Positions 25,159 through 33,013 of a DNA stretch of 64,000 nt are shown here, in pieces. The notes beneath the pieces were generated by a model that saw only the letters and a program-made list of their open reading frames with translations, searched no databases and had not been told where the DNA came from. This DNA comes from JAWKMZ01 sp041391965 (lineage in GTDB: Bacteria > Bacteroidota > Bacteroidia > Flavobacteriales > Flavobacteriaceae): assembly GCA_041391965.1 (NCBI GenBank), contig JAWKMZ010000004.1, forward strand, positions 124,001 through 188,000, written 5' to 3'. Numbering within the stretch: position 1 is the stretch's first letter; the number at the start of each line of letters is the position of its first letter. The translations under genes and the position numbers were made by a program.

Positions 25159-26901
25159 TTAGTTTTTCTTTTTTAAAGTAATTTCAACCACACCATCTTT
25201 TGCTTTTTTTCCATGTTTTTCTATGGCTTTGTCACCTTTTAAAACATTGACGCTTTCAATAGTGTCTGGGTCAATAGCTTCCATTTCTTTTTTTGAAACT
25301 TCTTTTCCATCAACAAAAAACAATGGGTTTTCATTACCAGTGGTTATCACTTTTACGTTAGAACTGCTAATGACGCTAACATCGTCGCTATTTAAAATTC
25401 TCACATTTTTATCCCCTTTTTGAATAGCATAAATATCAATATCTTTACCATCGTCATCAGTCCAAATGAGTTTATGAACATCTTTTTTTACATAAACTGT
25501 ATCTGTACTCAATTTTCCATCTTTAGATTTTTCTATAAAAATAATATCTTCATTTTTATGTAGCTTGCCTGAGCTGTCGTCATTGTTTTTAAGCTTCCAT
25601 ACTTTAACTTTTTTAGATTTTCCATCATTGTCCTCACTGATTTTCTTTTTGATGATAAAAGTGTTTTCTGCAGAATCTTCGTCCTCATCACTATTATCAG
25701 AAGCAAAAATAAAACCGTGTTCAGAGTCAGAAGTTCCATTGCCAATAGTGATAGAATTGGTTTTATTGTCTAAACTTATTTGAATTGGTTTAATGGGTTC
25801 ATCGGCATCAATATGGTAATTGGCATTTGAAGTTGTTGATTTAAGATCTATTTTAATGCTGGTAATTTCGCCTTTGTTATTGCGTTTTATACCTTTAAAT
25901 TTGGCATCAAAGCCGTCTTCTTTTAGCTCATTGGCAAGCTTGTCAAAAGCTGCATTTGTAAAATCTTTTGTAATGATAAATTCTTTTTTGACTTTTGAAG
26001 CATTGCTAAGAGTTTCAAATTTTGGTGTAGCAACCGTATTTGAAGCTTTTTCAAGATAAATCTTTTTGGTATTAAAACTCATAATAAAAAGACCAAGAGC
26101 AGGAAGCACCAAAGTGTACTTCCATACATTTAATTTGTTTGATTTTGATTTGTGTAACATAACGATTCGATTTTTGATTAATGAATTATAAAAATTGTTA
26201 GCAAATGCCAATTGATGATTTGGCAAGCTTGTTTTGAGTAATAATTTTTGATAACTTTTTTCGCATTGTGATTGTTTTTGTGCGTTTTGGTCAGCAATAA
26301 ACTCCAAATTTTGTTGTAGATTTTTTTTATACCACCATAAAATTGGATTGAACCAAAATAGGGTTGTGGCTAATTGTGAAATTAAAATATCTATAGAATG
26401 GTATTGGTTAGCGTGTATTTTTTCGTGGTTGATAATAAGCTCTAACTCATTTTCATTGAATTGTTTTGGGTTGTAAACTATCCATTTGAAAAATGAAAAA
26501 GGCGCTAAATTACTTTTTGTTTTTACAAAAATAAAGCCATCAATTTTAGTAATGTCGTTCTTTTTTAAAATCAAAATGAGAGAACTTAACTCGATAAGCC
26601 ATTTACCAAAAAAGAACACTAATCCAGCAAAGTAAACATAACTTAACCAAGTAAAAACGTCAAATGTTGGAGTAGTCATAGGTTGGTTAGTTGCAGCATC
26701 TGCAACTATAAAAGTGTCGAATGTATTTGCGGTTTGTTCAATATAGATAGGAATGGTTACTAACGGAATGGCAATTGAAACTAAAATGCCTATAAGTAAA
26801 AACCATCGGTTGGCAACAAAAAAGGTTTCGCGTTGCAAAAAAGCTTTGTAGCACACATAAAAAATGCTAATGATAGCTGTAACTTTTAAAAGATATTCCA
26901 T
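25159..26901 (-). CDS. BlaR1/MecR1-like M56 membrane metallopeptidase sensor
   Basis: A 580-aa M56 peptidase. The N-terminal ~290 residues hold four transmembrane helices and the zinc motif NHEKIHANQYH (near residue 158) with a downstream Glu-bearing helix. The C-terminal ~290 residues are a periplasmic region rich in Asp/Lys, ending in a TonB-plug-like segment (FFVDGKEVSKKEMEAIDP ... INVLKGD-type, DGVVEITLKK). There is no penicillin-binding domain, so the signal is not a known beta-lactam. Its start is 2 bp from the BlaI-like repressor gene; the pair forms a sensor protease-repressor unit. Confidence 0.9.
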   Translation of the reverse strand: MEYLLKVTAIISIFYVCYKAFLQRETFFVANRWFLLIGILVSIAIPLVTIPIYIEQTANTFDTFIVADAATNQPMTTPTFDVFTWLSYVYFAGLVFFFGKWLIELSSLILILKKNDITKIDGFIFVKTKSNLAPFSFFKWIVYNPKQFNENELELIINHEKIHANQYHSIDILISQLATTLFWFNPILWWYKKNLQQNLEFIADQNAQKQSQCEKSYQKLLLKTSLPNHQLAFANNFYNSLIKNRIVMLHKSKSNKLNVWKYTLVLPALGLFIMSFNTKKIYLEKASNTVATPKFETLSNASKVKKEFIITKDFTNAAFDKLANELKEDGFDAKFKGIKRNNKGEITSIKIDLKSTTSNANYHIDADEPIKPIQISLDNKTNSITIGNGTSDSEHGFIFASDNSDEDEDSAENTFIIKKKISEDNDGKSKKVKVWKLKNNDDSSGKLHKNEDIIFIEKSKDGKLSTDTVYVKKDVHKLIWTDDDGKDIDIYAIQKGDKNVRILNSDDVSVISSSNVKVITTGNENPLFFVDGKEVSKKEMEAIDPDTIESVNVLKGDKAIEKHGKKAKDGVVEITLKKKN

Positions 26902-26903
26902 AA

Positions 26904-27263
26904 TTAACCTTTGTTTTCAATGAGTGCAATAATTTCTTTAAGCTCGTCCACACTTATTTTTTCTTCTTTGGCAAAAAATGACACCACGTTTTTATAAGAA
27001 TTGTTAAAATAGTGCTCAATAGCAGTGTTCATAAAACGCTCTTTGTAGGCTTCTTTGCTAACAATAGGATAGTATTGATGTGTTTTACCATAAGCGTTGT
27101 AACTAACATACCCTTTTTCTTCTAAGTTTCTGATAATGGTTGAAAGTGTGTTGTAATGTGGCTTGTCATCAGTCATCTCTGCAAGTACATCTTTTACAAA
27201 AGCTTTTTCGAGCTTCCAAAGAACCTGCATTATTTCTTCTTCTTTGTTTGTGAGTTTTTGCAT
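26904..27263 (-). CDS. BlaI/MecI-type transcriptional repressor
   Basis: A 119-aa winged-helix repressor. The N-terminal KLTNKEEEIMQVLWKLEKAFVKDVLAEM pattern, then TLSTIIRNLEEKGYVSY (recognition helix) and a C-terminal dimerisation helix, match BlaI/MecI/CopY (the longest piece here is split: KLTNKEEEIMQVLW is residues 3-16). The ATG at 27263 was chosen; the longer frame starts with TTG. It is expected to be cleaved on signalling by the adjacent M56 protein. A dyad operator covers its own promoter. Confidence 0.93.
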   Translation of the reverse strand: MQKLTNKEEEIMQVLWKLEKAFVKDVLAEMTDDKPHYNTLSTIIRNLEEKGYVSYNAYGKTHQYYPIVSKEAYKERFMNTAIEHYFNNSYKNVVSFFAKEEKISVDELKEIIALIENKG

Positions 27264-27291
27264 TTTATAATAATTCAAAAAATTGATGATT

Positions 27292-27327
27292 CAAACTTAT
27301 AACTATTTTTATAGTTGTGCAACTATA
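27292..27327 (-). promoter_or_regulatory. Autoregulated promoter and operator of the BlaI/BlaR1-like pair
   Basis: On minus: -33 TTG (27322-27320), a 20-bp spacer and -7 TAAGTTTG (27299-27292). The -33 box is inside the perfect dyad TATAGTTG-TG-CAACTATA (27310-27327). A second dyad AACTAT-TTTT-ATAGTT (27301-27316) fills the spacer. Overlapping half-sites on a promoter are what a BlaI-type repressor would bind. Confidence 0.65.
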
Positions 27328-27373
27328 AGTTTAGTTATTTAACGATTTTTTTAGTTTTTAAGATTTGACGCAT

Positions 27374-27405
27374 AAAAAAACCTCATAATTTTATGAGGTT
27401 TTTTT
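27374..27405. terminator. Terminator of the secreted BlaR1-ectodomain-like gene
   Basis: The symmetrical stem AACCTCATA / TATGAGGTT is flanked by A7 and T7 (27374-27387, 27392-27405), with loop ATTT. On minus it follows the gene at 27423. Confidence 0.9.
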
Positions 27406-27422
27406 AGACAATTTAATAACTA

Positions 27423-28268
27423 TCAATGCTTTGTAGTTGCAATAATAGCGCCATCTTTAGCTTTGTTGCCATAAATACTGATGGCGGTTTCTGGTTTTAA
27501 AACATCAACAGCATCGAGTTTATCGGCTTTGGCCAATTGATCTAAGGTTTTAAAATTGGCTTCTTTGCCATTAATCATTATGAGTTTATGTGAGTTTAGG
27601 TTGTCAATAAACCGATATTTTTGTGTGGTTTGTTGACTATCATCTGATTTAGGAGCTATGACGTTATCATTTTCATCGTCATTTATAAAATTGCCAAACT
27701 GCTTTTGCATTTGTTCTTTTAACTCATCAATAGACATGGCTTTTCCGTTAAAGAAAAAAGAGTTGCCTTGGCCTTGATTGTTGAAAAAATCATCAAAGTT
27801 AAAACCTCCAAAAGATTGTCCAGGAATAGAGTCTTGATCAAATTGAAACATCATATTTGGACGATTAAAAAAAGCAAAGGCATTCGTGCCATTGTTGTTT
27901 TGAGAAATAAAGAGTAAACCATTTTTTCTTCCAAAAGTGAGCTGAGAAATAGGTGCTGAACTTGAAATAGCACTTGTGGCTTGTCCGCCTTCGTGGTCGT
28001 CTAATTGAACTTTTAATCCCGTAATTTCTCCAGTATCATTCCTGCTAATATCACTAAAAGTTGCTGTGATGCCATGTTCTTTTAGCATGTTTTTAACGTC
28101 TTTCAACTCGTCAGCAGTGGTTTTGCTGTCAATGGTTATGTCAACGTTAACGTTTGGGTTTTGTTGTTGTTTTTGATTTGCCTGCGCAAAGCTTTTAAAG
28201 GATATTAGGCCTAAGGTTGCAACCAACATAAAGCCTAATCCTAATTTTAAAATTTTAGCTGTTTTCAT
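27423..28268 (-). CDS. Secreted protein resembling the BlaR1-like C-terminal ectodomain
   Basis: A 281-aa exported protein; ATG at 28268, signal ending near SFKSFAQ. Two parts match the ectodomain of the neighbouring M56 sensor. One has the order NVDITIDSKTTADELK ... GITATFSDISRNDTGEITGLK (sensor counterpart GFDAKFKGIKRNNKGEITSIK). The other is the terminal plug-like segment (LDAVDVLKPETAISIYGNKA, KDGAIIATT). No catalytic motif is seen. It lies upstream of, and in the same direction as, the BlaI-like gene but behind its own terminator. A function as decoy, co-sensor or envelope structural protein is speculation. Confidence 0.65.
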   Translation of the reverse strand: MKTAKILKLGLGFMLVATLGLISFKSFAQANQKQQQNPNVNVDITIDSKTTADELKDVKNMLKEHGITATFSDISRNDTGEITGLKVQLDDHEGGQATSAISSSAPISQLTFGRKNGLLFISQNNNGTNAFAFFNRPNMMFQFDQDSIPGQSFGGFNFDDFFNNQGQGNSFFFNGKAMSIDELKEQMQKQFGNFINDDENDNVIAPKSDDSQQTTQKYRFIDNLNSHKLIMINGKEANFKTLDQLAKADKLDAVDVLKPETAISIYGNKAKDGAIIATTKH

Positions 28269-28289
28269 GATGATTGTTGTTTTGTTTTT

Positions 28290-28297
28290 CAAAGTTA
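28290..28297 (-). promoter_or_regulatory. TAnnTTTG -7 element
   Basis: The minus strand reads TAACTTTG 21 bp before the ATG at 28268. The -33 element is not clear. Confidence 0.45.
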
Positions 28298-28422
28298 TTT
28301 CATAAATCAATTGTCTTTTAAAGTTTAACTAAACTTTAAAATTAATTTGCCTTGTTTTGTTAACAACTGCAAAAAATTTCTGCATAATCTCTATGAAATA
28401 GTATCTTCGCTAAAAAATATAT

Positions 28423-29373
28423 ATGAGCATTATTTGGGTTATTCTTGGGTTGTTATTATTGGTTGTTGGTGGTGAGTTTTTGGTGCGATCTTCGGTGGCA
28501 TTGTCATTTAAACTAAATCTTTCTAAACTTGTTATTGGAATGACTGTGGTGTCTTTTGCAACGTCAGCACCAGAGCTTTTAGTGAGTTTACAAGCGGCTT
28601 TAAATGGGTCTTCAGATATAGCTTTAGGAAACATCATAGGTTCTAATATTGCAAATATTGGATTGGTTTTAGGAATTACAGCAATTATTTCTCCTTTGGT
28701 GGTTGATAGAGATTTTTACCGACTCAATTGGCCAATGATGATGATTGTGTCCTTATTATTATATGTATTTCTTAAAAATGACCAACTGCTGAGTCTTACA
28801 GAAGGTATTTTTTTTATGATTGCTTTGGTTGTGTTCTTGGTGGTTTTAATTAGAGATTCCAAAAAGAAAACTTCAGTTAATTTAGATGAAGTTGATGATA
28901 CGTTACAAGACACGTCCAATTTTAAAATAATACTCTGGTTATTTATTGGAGCTGCTGCTTTATATTTTGGGAGTGAATGGTTGGTTAAAGGGGCAAAAGA
29001 ATTGGCATTTGCTGTTGGTATAAGTGAATATGCGGTTTCTGTAACGGTTATTGCTATTGGTACCAGTGTTCCAGAATTGGCTGCATCTGTTATTGCGGCT
29101 TTAAAGAAAGAAAAGGCCATCTCACTTGGTAATTTAATTGGATCTAATATTTTTAATATTACTTCGGTTTTAGGGCTTACAGCCATTATTAAACCTATTT
29201 CGGTAAATCCAAATACACCAGAAATTTTATCAACTAATATTTTTTGGATGATTGGTTTTGCAGCAGTTTTAATCCCTTTAGTGTTCCTTCCAAAACGTTT
29301 TGAATTTGGACGTTTAAAAGGATTTTTCCTTTTTGGAGCCTATCTGATTTTTATCTACTTTGCTGTTTTATAA
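28423..29373 (+). CDS. Calcium/sodium antiporter (CaCA family)
   Basis: A 316-aa inner-membrane exchanger with about ten transmembrane helices. The two inverted alpha-repeats are visible as VSFATSAPELLVSLQAA ... GNIIGSNIANIGLVLG and IAIGTSVPELAASVIAA ... GNLIGSNIFNITSVLG, the ion-binding hallmarks of K+-independent CaCA (YrbG-like) exchangers. An acidic cytoplasmic loop separates the halves. Single gene between the secreted BlaR1-like protein (divergent) and glutamine synthetase. Confidence 0.93.
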   Translation: MSIIWVILGLLLLVVGGEFLVRSSVALSFKLNLSKLVIGMTVVSFATSAPELLVSLQAALNGSSDIALGNIIGSNIANIGLVLGITAIISPLVVDRDFYRLNWPMMMIVSLLLYVFLKNDQLLSLTEGIFFMIALVVFLVVLIRDSKKKTSVNLDEVDDTLQDTSNFKIILWLFIGAAALYFGSEWLVKGAKELAFAVGISEYAVSVTVIAIGTSVPELAASVIAALKKEKAISLGNLIGSNIFNITSVLGLTAIIKPISVNPNTPEILSTNIFWMIGFAAVLIPLVFLPKRFEFGRLKGFFLFGAYLIFIYFAVL

Positions 29374-29396
29374 TAAAAGCATAATATTTTTTGTTG

Positions 29397-29468
29397 ACCC
29401 TATTATTTACAAGGTATTTTTTATTTAATTATTAGTTGTAATACATCAAACCCTAAAAAAAATAGGGT
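29397..29468. promoter_or_regulatory. ACCCTA/TAGGGT dyad upstream of glutamine synthetase
   Basis: ACCCTA (29450-29455) and TAGGGT (29463-29468) form a dyad with a 7-nt A-rich spacer. A further half-site ACCCTATT lies at 29397-29404. The dyad sits just upstream of the -33 region of the gene's promoter, a fit for an activator or repressor site. Binding protein unknown. Confidence 0.4.
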
Positions 29469-29494
29469 AAAATATATTTTTATTCAATTTTTTT

Positions 29495-29502
29495 TATATT
29501 TG
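29495..29502 (+). promoter_or_regulatory. TAnnTTTG -7 element for glutamine synthetase III
   Basis: TATATTTG lies 17 bp before the ATG at 29520, a perfect -7 match within a T-rich stretch. Confidence 0.55.
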
Positions 29503-29519
29503 CATAAAAAATATTCACC

Positions 29520-31706
29520 ATGTCAACACTTAGATTTCATGCTATTAAAGAGTCAATGACTCGAAAACCTGTTTTTATTGAAGAAAAAGAGCGTCGTTCT
29601 TCAAATTTTGGCTCTAATGTTTTTAATGAAGCCTCTATGCGTCAGTATTTGACTAAAGAAGCCTATGTAAGTGTTATGGACGCCATCCAATATGGAACCA
29701 AAATAGATAGAATAGTTGCCGACCATATTTCAACAGGAATGAAAGAATGGGCAATTTCAAAAGGTGCTACACATTACACACATTGGTTTCAGCCTTTAAC
29801 TGGTGCAACTGCCGAAAAACATGATGCTTTTTTTGAAACTATTGGAAATGGTTTGGCAATTGAAAAATTTGGAGGTAGTCAATTGGTGCAGCAAGAACCA
29901 GATGCTTCCAGTTTTCCAAATGGAGGTATTAGAAACACGTTTGAGGCTCGTGGTTATACCGCTTGGGATCCAACATCACCTGCGTTTATTTATGGAACTA
30001 CGCTTTGTATTCCAACGGTTTTTGTAGCTTATACTGGCGAAGCTTTAGATTATAAAACACCCTTGCTTAGAGCTTTGCAAGCAATAGATACAGCAGCGGT
30101 AGCTGTTTGTAAATATTTTGACAAAAATGTAAAAAAAGTTAATGCGTCTTTAGGTTGGGAACAAGAATATTTTTTAATTGATAGAGCTTTGGCTTCTGCA
30201 CGTCCTGATATCGTTTTGACAGGTCGTACCATGTTAGGACACTCTCCAGCTAAGGGTCAGCAATTGGACGACCATTATTTTGGAACCATTCCTGCAAGAG
30301 CTATGTCTTATATGCGTGATTTGGAGACGGAGTGTATGTTGTTAGGCATTCCTGTAAAAACAAGACATAATGAGGTGGCTCCCAATCAATTTGAACTCGC
30401 TCCAATTTTTGATGAAGCCAATCTTGCGGTTGACCATAACTCTTTATTAATGGATATTATGGACAGGGTTGCAGAGCGCCATAATTTTAAAGTGCTATTT
30501 CACGAAAAACCATTTGCAGGTGTCAATGGGTCTGGTAAACATAATAACTGGAGTTTAAGTACTGATACTGGAGTTAACTTGCTAAGTCCAGGCAAAACGC
30601 CAATGAGTAATCTTCAGTTTTTGACCTTTTTTATTAATACAATAAAAGCTGTAAATGAATATGAAGAATTATTAAGAGCTGCCATCGCTTCGGCAAGTAA
30701 TGATCATCGTTTGGGAGCTAATGAAGCGCCTCCAGCAATCATTTCGGTATTTATTGGCGAACAATTGACCAAGGTTTTGAATGAGTTAGAAAATGTAACA
30801 GACGGCAAATTGTCACCAGAAGAAAAAACCGATTTAAAATTGAATGTTGTTGGTAAAATTCCTGATGTGTTATTGGATAATACTGATAGAAACAGAACCT
30901 CGCCTTTTGCTTTTACTGGAAATAAATTTGAATTTAGAGCAGTAGGTTCTAAGGCCAATTGCGCTCATCCAATGACGGTTTTAAATTCAATTGTTGCAAA
31001 ACAATTAATGGATTTTAAAGTAGAAGTAGATGTACTAATTGATAAAAAAGGTTTAAAAAAGGACGAAGCTGTTTTTAACGTGCTTAGAGAGTATATCAAA
31101 AAATCAAAAAACATTCTTTTTGAAGGAAATGGTTACAGTGACGCTTGGGAAAAAGAAGCTAAAAAACGTGGTTTAAGCAATAATAAAACAACACCAGAAG
31201 CTCTAAAAGCAAAAATTTCAAAAAAAGCTCTTCAACTTTTTGAAGAATTAGGTGTAATGAATACGATAGAGTCTGAGGCACGTTATGAAATTGAAATGGA
31301 AGAATATGTGTTGCGTATTCAAATAGAAGGTCGTGTTCTTGGAGATATTGCTCGCAACCATATTGTGCCAACAGCTGTAAAATATCAAAACATCCTTATT
31401 GAAAACGTCAAAGGCTTGAAAGAAATTTATGGAGCAAGTTTTAAAAACTTTGCCAAAGAACAATTGATTTTGATTGAAGAAATTTCCAGTCATATAGAAT
31501 CAATTAATTCTAATGTCACAAAAATGACAGATGCCAGAAAAGCATCCAACAAAATAGATAACATTGAAAAGAAAGCACATGCTTATTGTTTTGATGTAAG
31601 ACCTTTATTTGATGACATTAGATACCATTGTGATAAGTTAGAGTTGTTGGTTGATGACGAATTATGGCCATTGGCTAAGTATAGAGAATTGTTGTTTACT
31701 AAGTAA
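29520..31706 (+). CDS. glnN: Glutamine synthetase type III
   Basis: A 728-aa GSIII enzyme, ATP-dependent ammonium assimilation into glutamine. It has the GSIII N-terminus (RKPVFIEEKERRSSNFGSNV), THWFQPLTG, EQEYFLID, KTRHNEVAPNQFE, the glycine loop GSGKHNNWS and the FAFTGNKFEFRAVGSKAN block. Length is typical for the Bacteroidota dodecameric form and twice that of GSI domains. Monocistronic, with own promoter and terminator. The upstream dyad may couple it to nitrogen status. Confidence 0.96.
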   Translation: MSTLRFHAIKESMTRKPVFIEEKERRSSNFGSNVFNEASMRQYLTKEAYVSVMDAIQYGTKIDRIVADHISTGMKEWAISKGATHYTHWFQPLTGATAEKHDAFFETIGNGLAIEKFGGSQLVQQEPDASSFPNGGIRNTFEARGYTAWDPTSPAFIYGTTLCIPTVFVAYTGEALDYKTPLLRALQAIDTAAVAVCKYFDKNVKKVNASLGWEQEYFLIDRALASARPDIVLTGRTMLGHSPAKGQQLDDHYFGTIPARAMSYMRDLETECMLLGIPVKTRHNEVAPNQFELAPIFDEANLAVDHNSLLMDIMDRVAERHNFKVLFHEKPFAGVNGSGKHNNWSLSTDTGVNLLSPGKTPMSNLQFLTFFINTIKAVNEYEELLRAAIASASNDHRLGANEAPPAIISVFIGEQLTKVLNELENVTDGKLSPEEKTDLKLNVVGKIPDVLLDNTDRNRTSPFAFTGNKFEFRAVGSKANCAHPMTVLNSIVAKQLMDFKVEVDVLIDKKGLKKDEAVFNVLREYIKKSKNILFEGNGYSDAWEKEAKKRGLSNNKTTPEALKAKISKKALQLFEELGVMNTIESEARYEIEMEEYVLRIQIEGRVLGDIARNHIVPTAVKYQNILIENVKGLKEIYGASFKNFAKEQLILIEEISSHIESINSNVTKMTDARKASNKIDNIEKKAHAYCFDVRPLFDDIRYHCDKLELLVDDELWPLAKYRELLFTK

Positions 31707-31726
31707 TTTTAGCATATAAAAATTGA

Positions 31727-31753
31727 AAAGGCCTCTTTTTAGAGGCTTTTTTT
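31727..31753 (+). terminator. Terminator of glutamine synthetase gene
   Basis: The GCCTC / GAGGC core stem (31730-31745), extended by A-T pairs, is followed by a T7 run. Confidence 0.85.
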
Positions 31754-31912
31754 ATAGTATTTTTTAATAAAATAAAGCTTTTTATACGTAGTGTTACTTA
31801 GATGAACGCTATAAAAATTGCATTTCAACTGATAATTTTACGAATTAACGAAATTATTGAAAAGTCACTATAAAAACATAGTTAAACCTTTACAACCAGT
31901 GAGTTAATTTTA

Positions 31913-31920
31913 TAAATTTG
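31913..31920 (+). promoter_or_regulatory. TAnnTTTG -7 element of the small secreted peptide gene
   Basis: TAAATTTG lies 27 bp before the ATG at 31948. Confidence 0.5.
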
Positions 31921-31947
31921 TATTGCTATTAATCAATAATTGTAAAA

Positions 31948-32088
31948 ATGAAGAAGTTAATACTAAGTTTGGCGGCTTTGGCATTTGCTACTCTACTGTT
32001 TTCTCAAGGTAACAAAAATGATAACCAAGATAACATAAAGAAAGATGCTGTGGTTACTATTCAAACAGGATACCAGACAGTACCGTAA
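31948..32088 (+). CDS. Small secreted 46-aa peptide
   Basis: A 46-codon ORF framed by a promoter and a terminator. Residues 1-19 form a clear signal peptide (MKKLILSLAALAFATLLFS, cleavage likely after it). The mature part is about 27 residues, Asn/Asp/Lys-rich (GNKNDNQDNIKKDAVVTIQT), ending GYQTVP. It has no cysteine, so it is not disulfide-linked. I do not recognise a family. The complete transcription-unit context makes it more credible than an average short frame. Confidence 0.65.
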   Translation: MKKLILSLAALAFATLLFSQGNKNDNQDNIKKDAVVTIQTGYQTVP

Positions 32089-32114
32089 AGATTTTTAACA
32101 ATTGTAAAATTTTC

Positions 32115-32149
32115 AAAAGCAACTTATTTTAAAATGAGTTGCTTTTTTT
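32115..32149 (+). terminator. Terminator of the small secreted peptide gene
   Basis: The stem AAAAGCAACTTA / TGAGTTGCTTTT (one G-T pair) is followed by a T7 run. Confidence 0.88.
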
Positions 32150-32299
32150 GTTAGTTGTGGTTTACTTCAAAACTAAAAAAAAGGTAACTTATTGTGTGTT
32201 AATTTGTTAGTATTTATTATATTGCTTTCCATTTGCCCTAAATAAGAACTTTATTTTGCTTAGGTTATTAATTAAAACAGTTTAATTAATATAAGATTG

Positions 32300-32977
32300 A
32301 TGATAGCAAAATCACTGAGCATTAGGACGCTTCCTTTAATGCTTTTACTCGTATTTACAGCTAATGCACTTGCACAAGACCATGCAGATATTGATAAATC
32401 AACTCCAAGCCAACATTTAAACTTTTATCAGTATAGAGGCACAAATGTTGTTACTGCAGTTGTTGGAACTTCCATTATGAATGGCGATTTAGAAAATCCG
32501 CAATTTGAAATTTACAGTGCCATAGGTTATAAGCGTTATATTATTCCATACTTGAATGTTTGCTTTAGTTATAACAAATTTAATTTAGCATATAAAGATA
32601 TTTATAATGAGGGTTTTATGTCTTTTGACTTAAATATGGAAAGCACGTTATTTCCTGATAAAAAATGTTCTCCTTTTATATTTGCAGGAGGAGGTTACAA
32701 TGCTTCCAATTATTTTAAACAAACGGCTATGAAAGTTCAAGGTGGCGGAGGTCTTGAATATATTATTACAGACGGATTTGGTATAAAACTCCAAATGGAC
32801 TACAACTATGTGTTTAGTGATGAATTGGATGGAAAAGTTTTTGGTGCTTCTAACGATGTTTATTGGAGATTGGCTTTTGGTGTCAATTTTTATTTTGGTG
32901 GACAAGACCGAAAAGAAAAATTACTAAAAGGTCAACCTACAATCATCAATTCAAATCCAATTATTCCTCATAACTAA
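32300..32977 (+). CDS. Outer-membrane beta-barrel protein
   Basis: A 225-aa exported protein; ATG at 32300, signal ending ANALAQ. After a short linker the sequence alternates hydrophobic/aromatic strands (FYQYRGTNVVTAVVGTSIMN, IIPYLNVCFSYNKFNLAYK, FIFAGGGYNASNYF, WRLAFGVNFYFGG), the pattern of an 8-10-stranded barrel. I recall this domain in Bacteroidota next to or fused with CsgG-like proteins, but no CsgG is here. Function unknown; it precedes purM with its own spacing and probably separate transcription. Confidence 0.7.
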   Translation: MIAKSLSIRTLPLMLLLVFTANALAQDHADIDKSTPSQHLNFYQYRGTNVVTAVVGTSIMNGDLENPQFEIYSAIGYKRYIIPYLNVCFSYNKFNLAYKDIYNEGFMSFDLNMESTLFPDKKCSPFIFAGGGYNASNYFKQTAMKVQGGGGLEYIITDGFGIKLQMDYNYVFSDELDGKVFGASNDVYWRLAFGVNFYFGGQDRKEKLLKGQPTIINSNPIIPHN

Positions 32978-32988
32978 ATTACAATCCT

Positions 32989-32996
32989 TATTTTTG
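32989..32996 (+). promoter_or_regulatory. TAnnTTTG -7 element for purM
   Basis: TATTTTTG lies 17 bp before the ATG at 33014. Confidence 0.5.
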
Positions 32997-33013
32997 CAAC
33001 TCAATTTAATTAC

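Noticed and set aside
25159..27263. Beta-lactam resistance locus
   Set aside because: The sensor lacks a penicillin-binding domain and no beta-lactamase gene is present; this is a generic M56/BlaI pair.
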